Source: Salticus scenicus (taxonomy: Eukaryota; Arthropoda; Arachnida; Araneae; Salticidae). From it: 64,000 nt of DNA. The notes under the pieces were generated by a model. The model had not been told where the DNA came from. It ran no database searches and worked only from the letters and a program-made list of their open reading frames with translations. A program made the translations under genes and the position numbers. This document shows, piece after piece, positions 58,327 to 64,000 of the stretch; the first letter of the stretch is position 1; every line of letters begins with the position of its first letter. The stretch spans positions 209,013,561-209,077,560 of the forward strand of contig OZ005653.1 of the NCBI GenBank assembly GCA_963930645.1. Direction: 5' to 3'.

Positions 58327-58327
58327 A
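58291..58327 (+). repeat. (TATC)n microsatellite
   Basis: About nine TATC units just inside the left hairpin of the HINE-like element, a usual position for microsatellites in that class. Confidence 0.95.
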
Positions 58328-60098
58328 ATGAAAATTTTGTCATCACGATAACTCCCGAAATAATACACGAAATCGATCTAAATTTGGACAGTGAACTAAT
58401 CTTATAAATATCTTGGATGAGTTCGTTAACCAAGTTGCTCCGACTTTTTGTTTTCAAGTGGCAGCCACTTGAAAATTTCAAACCGACATTGTAAAAAGCA
58501 TATTTAAAGCAAGATTTGCTTGAATTTTGTTGTAAATACAGGTCACATGAGGGTCTCAATGATGTTTATTAATGAAGTTTATCCGCCATTTTCAATAAAG
58601 TGGCAGATATTTTAAGTTAAACGGGACCACTTGAAATCAGGCTACCACTTGAAAATTTAAAATCCCTATAACATCCGAAATAATACTCCAAATCGAACCA
58701 AATTTGAACAGTGTCTTAACTTATCTTATAAATATCTTAGATGAGTTTGTTAACCAAGTTGCTCCGCCATTTTGTTTTCAAGTGGAGACCACTTGAAAAT
58801 TTCAAATTCAAATTGTAAAAAGCGTATTCCGAATTTTTTTTAATTTTGATGTATACATAGATTACACAAGTGTCTCAAATAACTTTATTAATGAACTTTA
58901 TCCGCCATTTTTAATAAAGTGGCGGATATCTTAAGTTAAGCGGGACCACTTGAAATCAGGCCACCACTTGAAAATTTAAAACCATGATAACTTCCGAAAT
59001 AATACTCCAAATGGAACCAAATTTGAACAGTGTCTTAACTTATCTTATAAATATCTTAGATGAGTTTGTTAACCAAGTTGCTCCGCCATTTTGTTTTCAA
59101 GTGGAGACAACTTGAAAATTTCAAATTTAAATTGTAAAAAGCGTATTCCGAAATTGTTTGAGTTGTGATGTAAATATAGACCACATAAGGATCTCAATGA
59201 AGTTTATTAATAAACTATATCCGCCACTTTTAATAAAGTGACAGATATCTTAAGTTAAGCGCGGTCACTTGAAATCAGGCTCATACTTGAAAATTTAAAA
59301 TCACAATAACTTTTGAAATAATACTTCAAATGGAACCAAATTTTGACCGTGATATTTTCATATAATTATCTTGAATGTTTTCACTAGGCAACTTGTCCCG
59401 ACATCTTGTGTCTAAGTTCCAGCCACTTGAAATCACACTGCCACTTGAAAATATGCCATCACGATAACTTTTAAAATACTAAACTGATTCAAATAAAAGC
59501 TGATTAGTGAACTTTTGGTTCAAATATCTAGGATAAGTTCTCTTGATGACTTGATCCGCAATTTTATTTTCAAGTGGCGGCCACTTGAAAATTTGTCATT
59601 ATGGTAACTTTAGTAAGACAGAATCAATTCGCTTCAAGTTTGGGTAGTGGATTTATCATTCAAATATCTTAGATAAGTTCGCTAGGCATCTCACTCCACT
59701 TTTTTTTTACAAGTGGTGCCACCTGAAAATTTCTTATGATTATAATTTTTGAAATTCTGATTTAATTTAAACTAGAACTGGACAATGAACTTATCGTACA
59801 AATGTACTGGATGATTTCGATGGGCAAGTTGTTTTGCTATTTTGTTTTACAAGTCGCAGCCACTTAGACTGCCACTTGAAAATTTGCCATATTAATAACT
59901 TTTGAAACACGGCACTGATTTAAACCACAGTTGGACAGTAACCTATGCTTCAAATATCTTCGATGTGTTTGCTGGAACTTTAGAAATACTTAATCAATTC
60001 AAATCAAAGTTGAAAAATGGATTTATCATTCAAACAACAAAAATTTAGAAAATTCACGTAACTCATGAACCAATCACGTTATTGCGTCCATCTTTGGT

Positions 60099-60345
60099 AT
60101 ATCGATAATAAGTATTTTCTCGCCAAAAGTCGCCAAAAAAGTCGCCTTAGGGAAAAAGTCGCCAAATTTGGCGCCAAATCCATTACATGCGTTACTGGAT
60201 CTTTTTAATCCGTTTTTAAGGTAAAATTAGACTATTTTAATGCTAAAACAAACTAGAAATGCAGGAAACTAACATTTTATCAACTTACTAAGCCTCTTTG
60301 AAAGAATTTCTACAAAAAAATAAAAAAATTATTTTCAAATTTGCA
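60099..60345 (-). repeat. Diverged LTR fragment
   Basis: TATCGATAATAA, AAAGTCGCCAAAT...CCATTA, AAACAAGCTAGAAATGC-like and CTAAGTC/CTAAGCCTCTTxGAAAGAA blocks are collinear with 43690-43880, the U3 side of the solo LTR. It is a partial copy embedded in the 58.2-60.7 kb element, with GTCGCCAAA words locally multiplied. Confidence 0.6.
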
Positions 60346-60725
60346 ACGATATCTTAGATGAGCAACTTTCTCTGCCATTTTTATCGAAGTGGCAGCCACT
60401 TAATTTTTCAACACAATGACTTTTGAGATTTTGAATTAATTCGAACTATGTGTGTACAGTAGACTTATCTCACAAACGCATTTCATATATTTGTCAACTT
60501 AACCCACCATTTTTTTTCCTAGCGCCGGCCACTTGAAAATTTTAAATTCACATAAAAGTGTATTTATGAACCGATTTGCTTAAAACTCCATATGTGCATA
60601 GCCTACATCAATATTTTTACCAAGTGCATTAATAATTTGTAGCCGCCATTTTGAAACAAAATGACGGCTACTTGATAAGGAAAAAGAAATCAACCTACCC
60701 TTCCGAAAAAGCCGGAAGGTCTTGT

Positions 60726-61030
60726 TTTTATTTTATTTTACTTATTTATTTTTTATCTTTTGCTTTAGAAAAATCTTAAGTGCAAATAAATATTATTTAA
60801 GGAAGATGCTGTAGAGATTTAATAAATGAACAAAAAATTAGGTTCATTTTTTAAATGCAGTTTCACTGATCAAGACGACAATGCATCTTAAAGATTTTCA
60901 CATTAAAAGCTAAAATGTTTTGCACAAATGTTATCTTTTAACTTTTAAAGGTATAAATTTGTTTCTCTACCCCATCTGAATTTCAATAAAAATCATATAT
61001 ATATATAAAAAAAAAAAAAAAAAAAAAAAA
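60726..61030. other. Spacer, no gene seen
   Basis: AT-rich, ending in a (TA)n stretch and a 27-base poly-A run directly before the next HINE-like copy. Confidence 0.4.
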
Positions 61031-61839
61031 CTAGTTGGCATAGGTGGACTCTGCTCAGTTCCCCATCATACTTATATATATTCATAAATTTCTGGAACAG
61101 GACATTCTCTTAACATAGTTATCATGTTAAGAGAAATGAATTTGAAAAAAAAAAACGCTTGACACCGTGACAGAATGAAATCCCCGCCTAATAGGCTATC
61201 CACCGTTCACTTCGATATATTTATCTTATTCTAATCTATTAATTTATTTTATTAGGGTAAATTTCGTAGTTTAGTTTTCATGCTACTATTTCTAAGGCAA
61301 TAATCCTCAAAATGCATATTTATATGGAAATTTTTCAATTTTGTTATGTTGATAAAGTCTTAAATAACGAATAGCTTGCGAAATTTTCCTATTAGAATAT
61401 TTGTATTCAATCATGTTCAAACCAATAACGTAAATGTAATTTTGAAGTTGTCTCATGGATTTATGATCCTCAAAATGGAAGTTTATACTGAATTTTGCCT
61501 TATTCTGACATGTTAAGTAAATCGTAAATTCCAAATAACTTACGAATTTTTTAAATGTGAAAAATCATAATCTATGATATTCATGCCAGTATCCAAAATA
61601 ATATTTAAAAAGTGGTCTGACATCTTTACGATGAAAATATCCGTTCGTGAGATATCGTGTAAACAGACTGAAAAACTAACGGACCAACACACTAACAGAC
61701 ACCCTACAGATAGACACCATACAAATTTTGTCATTTTCAGATTCCTCACACCTGAAAACGTATAAAAAAAGTCAAAAAACCGAGGTCGAAATTTTTCACG
61801 ATTACCAAGTTCCCCATATCTATAGTATGATGGGGAACT
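61031..61839 (+). mobile_element. HINE/Helentron-like element (copy with clean ends)
   Basis: It starts CTAGTTGGCATAGGTGGACT, with AGTTCCCCATCATA at 61058-61071. It ends with the exact complement TATGATGGGGAACT, which also pairs with AGTTCCCCATA a few bases earlier to form a terminal hairpin. The core is the same ~145-bp repeat as 39683-40792 but shorter, with TATCCACCGTTCACTTCGAT shared verbatim by both. Confidence 0.7.
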
Positions 61840-61879
61840 AAAAAAAAAATACATTTTATATTTTATAAGTTAAACAAAT

Positions 61880-62345
61880 AGTGTATGTACACTCATATTT
61901 GAAGCATTCATAATATTAATTTATCTATGAATTTCAACCCGCTCTTACACTGAAAGTAGCATAAATCCTACTTTTTTACAGATAAAATAAAACTAAAAGG
62001 AAAAAGAAATCTGTTAATCTTGTATATTTTAATCTTAAAAATATTCACTACTCCAAATTTTATTTCAAAAACATCAGTAATTTGTATGTAGGGAATAATA
62101 GTAATAACAATGTATATATATTATCTTAAATATCAATAAATAGACAGTACAAAAAAAAAAAAAAAAAAAAAACTGTAATTAATTTATGTAAGTGTTAGTA
62201 CTAAATATGTACTAAATAATACTTAATAGTACTAAAAATGTAGTTTTGAAAGTATCTGTAAGTGTTTTCTCTAAAGTTTAACATGAAATGTCGAACAAAA
62301 AACTATTCTGATGCCCAATCGTTATTTGCTACTTCTTTCCTTCCC
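61880..62345 (+). repeat. Diverged single copy of the 2-kb palindrome arm
   Basis: Collinear with 51045-51830: GTACACTCATATTTGAAGCA versus GTACTCTCATATTTAGAGTA, then TATTTTAATCTTAAAAATAT, TAGTACTAAAAATGTA, AAGTGTTTTC and finally a CTGATGxCxAATCGxTxATTTGCT block. No inverted partner follows, so this is one arm only, with internal deletions. Confidence 0.5.
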
Positions 62346-62876
62346 CGCGACTAAAATTATAAGTTTTTTATTAAAATATTTTATGATCTTTAAAAATCAT
62401 GTAGATATTATCAAAGAACTGTTTAAATTACTCTATCGTATTTTATTATAATTTTTTGAACTCATTTTTAAATTAGCAACGCTTTAAATTCTTTCACATA
62501 AAATTAAATGATGCTACCGTTCACAGATGGCAGCACTGATTTAGATTAAAAATTTTCAGTGAATCTTTCAACCTGTTAGGTTGAAAAACTGGATCAAACT
62601 TCTCAGTGACGTCATTTTCTCAAACTGACAGGGAATTCACGAATGCACCCTGACATTTATGAATGATACGGACGAAGCATTCCGGTTGTTACCTGTATTC
62701 CACGTCATGTTTGTGTTGATTTGATAAACAATTTTTAAAGTGCGATCATCCAGCCGCTTGCCGGCTTTCGTTTATGAGTTAATTTACATAGAATATCAAA
62801 GTGTTAAACACTGCAGGATAAAAAACTTGCTATACCTATTTATTTATTTTAATCTGAGTGTTTATAAAAGTTGAAA
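62346..62876 (+). promoter_or_regulatory. DDOST promoter and 5' UTR region
   Basis: TGACGTCA-like GTGACGTCATT at 62606-62616 and a less AT-rich patch at 62620-62770 lie 110-260 bases upstream of the start codon. No TATA box is obvious. An in-frame TAA at 62865-62867 fixes the ATG at 62877 as the first possible start. The transcription start is not determined. Confidence 0.45.
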
Positions 62877-63021
62877 ATGGACTTTAAAACTTTTTGTTTT
62901 TCAATTGTTTGTTGCTTGTTTCTATCATTTAGTCATGTTTCATGTGGAGGAGAAACTCTTGTTCTTCTAGATAATTTAGCTCTAAGAGAAACACATTCTA
63001 TATTTTTTAAAGGACTTCAAG
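62877..63021 (+). CDS. DDOST: DDOST / OST48, first coding exon
   Basis: DDOST (OST48, Wbp1 in yeast) is a type I membrane subunit of the ER oligosaccharyltransferase that N-glycosylates nascent proteins. The exon encodes 48 residues plus one base. It has a hydrophobic signal peptide (FCFSIVCCLFLSFSHVSC, about residues 6-23), then ETLVLLDNLALRETHSIFFK, which is almost the mature N-terminus of animal DDOST (TLVLLDN...RETHSxFF). The exon ends at CAAG with donor GTAATA, phase 1, at the residue where the family continues with an Asp-Arg-Gly-Phe segment. Later exons were not found before the window end. A TAA nine bases upstream supports ATG 62877; a TTG two codons earlier is not a likely start. 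Confidence 0.92.
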
Positions 63022-63356
63022 GTAATATATGTATATTTAACTTGGTTGGCATTTATTTTATCACATGCTGCTGTTGTAGGTATAGCATCTAATTTATATA
63101 TTTTGTTATTACACAATAAATAAATAACACGTAATTATATTTATCAGAGCCCGACTAAACTCAGATTTTGCTCGCGCTGATATTTTCCTTTCGGGGCCTC
63201 TTCCCTAAATTTCTGTCAAAATGTCTTAAAATTGTACTTAGTTATTCAATAATTCTTTTAACATTAAGAGTGTTTTAACCAAATTATTATCACTCAGCTT
63301 TTCAAAAAAAAAGCTGGGACTTTTATTAATCATTTTATAATGAAACAGAATATCGA

Positions 63357-63575
63357 AGATTATTATGACACATACAGCAGATGCAGTGCAGAGCATATAT
63401 TTTGCTTGCATTTATATTTAAAGTGAAAATCTCTGGCACAGTTATAAACAGGTGCAGTATCAAAAGATTATTATGACATGCAGCAGATGCAATACAGAGC
63501 ATAATATGTTTTGCTTGCATTTGCATTTAAAATAAGAACGTCTGGCACAGTTATAGATAGATGTATGGTCTGAGT
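63357..63575 (+). repeat. Two ~115-bp tandem units
   Basis: Each unit carries GATTATTATGACA, CAGCAGATGCA(G/A)T, TTTTGCTTGCATTT and CTGGCACAGTTATA(A/G)A. The units start near 63358 and 63465 and differ by small indels. Confidence 0.85.
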
Positions 63576-63689
63576 ACGTAATATTTTGGTATAAAGTTAG
63601 AAAATAATTCTGCCATACTGCTAAGACCTTTGATCTTTGCTAAGGAATTGATATGACAGCAAGTCACATGTATAGCGTAATAAATTTTG

Positions 63690-64000
63690 ATTACCATAAT
63701 TTCGTGTATATAACCCGCGGGTAATCTATAATAATAAAAAAAAACATCACTTTGTATGTCCTGCGGACTATCATCCGGTGCAGGGTATCTATAGCGAACA
63801 AGGTGAAAATCAACATACCAGTCTCATTTTTATTTTGGAAGTCTGGATTATTAACTTATGACGATGAAATTGAGGACAGTGAAAAGGAACTTGATGAGGA
63901 GGGTAATAAGAATGATGAAGACTAACTGTCCCAAACAATATTGTAGCATTTTAATTCTGATACGGCAGAAACCAATTTCGATGGATTTGATTTAATTTTG
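63690..64000 (+). mobile_element. Possible transposon end with acidic C-terminal coding trace
   Basis: TTTCGTGTATATAACCCGCG resembles the terminal repeats of some pogo-like elements. It is followed by a short + strand frame (to TAA at about 63922-63924) encoding WKSGLLTYDDEIEDSEKELD and more acidic residues, like the tail of a pogo/jerky transposase. It is degraded and cut by the window end; the class is uncertain. Confidence 0.3.

Larger units (their letters stand above)
58247..60725 (+). mobile_element. Large HINE/Helentron-like element
   Basis: The left end AGGTTGATTTCT folds with AGAAATCGACCT (58249-58274), followed by a TATC microsatellite. The right end repeats the complement AAAGAAATCAACCT (60683-60696), then a 7-bp stem hairpin CCTTCCG-AAAAAGC-CGGAAGG (60699-60719). 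The core is made of diverging ~310-bp units with CTCCGCCATTTTGTTTTCAA, AGTGG(C/A)(A/G)(G/A)CCACTTGAAAAT and GATAACT(C/T)(C/T)CGAAATAATA. Units decay from left to right. A piece of an LTR (60099-60345) lies inside. The architecture matches Helentron-associated elements; no replicase gene is present. Confidence 0.65.
63022..64000 (+). other. DDOST first intron (continues past window)
   Basis: Donor GTAATATAT. It contains a two-unit repeat (63357-63575) and a possible transposon fragment (63690-64000). No second DDOST exon was recognised. Confidence 0.7.

Noticed and set aside
1..64000. CRISPR arrays, rRNA genes, operons, prokaryotic terminators
   Set aside because: The regular repeats present are satellites or transposon units without the direct-repeat/unique-spacer pattern. 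Gene structure is eukaryotic throughout.

Overview
The window is AT-rich nuclear DNA from a metazoan. Long introns, many poly-A/poly-T tracts and a dense load of cut-and-paste transposons point to an arthropod. A spider or other chelicerate is my best guess, but that rests on overall look and on repeat styles I recognise, not on a diagnostic gene. There are no bacterial features, rRNA genes or CRISPR arrays.

Two host genes are supported, both on the + strand. (1) The 3' end of a mitofusin gene (outer-mitochondrial-membrane fusion GTPase) lies at 9082-19142 as four exons with clean GT/AG junctions. It encodes the last 184 residues: transmembrane hairpin and C-terminal heptad repeat. The GTPase exons lie upstream of the window or were not recognisable. 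(2) The first coding exon of the 48-kDa oligosaccharyltransferase subunit (DDOST/OST48) is at 62877-63021, with a signal peptide and a first intron that runs off the window end. Almost everything else is mobile or repetitive DNA.

Layout. 0.4-2.7 kb: dead hAT transposase on the minus strand, split by a 561-bp TIR element with a 5-bp duplication. 3.7-8.8 kb: small TIR elements, a mariner-type MITE, and Helentron/HINE-like repeats. 9.1-19.1 kb: mitofusin, whose introns carry a pogo/Tigger element (10.2-12.3 kb), two related TIR elements with cognate CAGA(G/C)ATGCC ends, and a TTAA-flanked MITE. 19.1-26.5 kb: gene-poor AT-rich DNA. 26.5-28.9 kb: a second, different pogo/Tigger element. 31.7 kb: second TTAA MITE. 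34.4-42.1 kb: decayed Ty3/gypsy element broken by a 3-kb insertion and by a 2.5-kb hAT-like element that itself contains a HINE-like repeat. 42.3 kb: orphan THAP-domain fragment. 43.3 kb: probable solo LTR. 44.0-45.0 kb: palindromic foldback element with a triplicated inner palindrome. 46.8-47.0 kb: tRNA-derived SINE. 47.7-50.3 kb: an open 861-codon THAP/P-element transposase with all expected catalytic residues. 50.7-50.9 kb: assembly gap. 50.9-52.9 kb: 2-kb palindrome. 53.0-57.7 kb: two head-to-tail composite repeats built of ~258-bp and ~120-bp units, the latter carrying a CTCF-like core motif about 12 times. 58.2-60.7 kb: large HINE-like element. 61.0-62.3 kb: another HINE-like copy and a diverged copy of the palindrome arm. 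62.9 kb onward: DDOST.

The most notable items are the intact P-type transposase, the regularly spaced CTCF-like sites inside a repeat, PCNA-binding (PIP-box) tails on both pogo transposases, and two independent palindromes whose centres are amplified hairpins.
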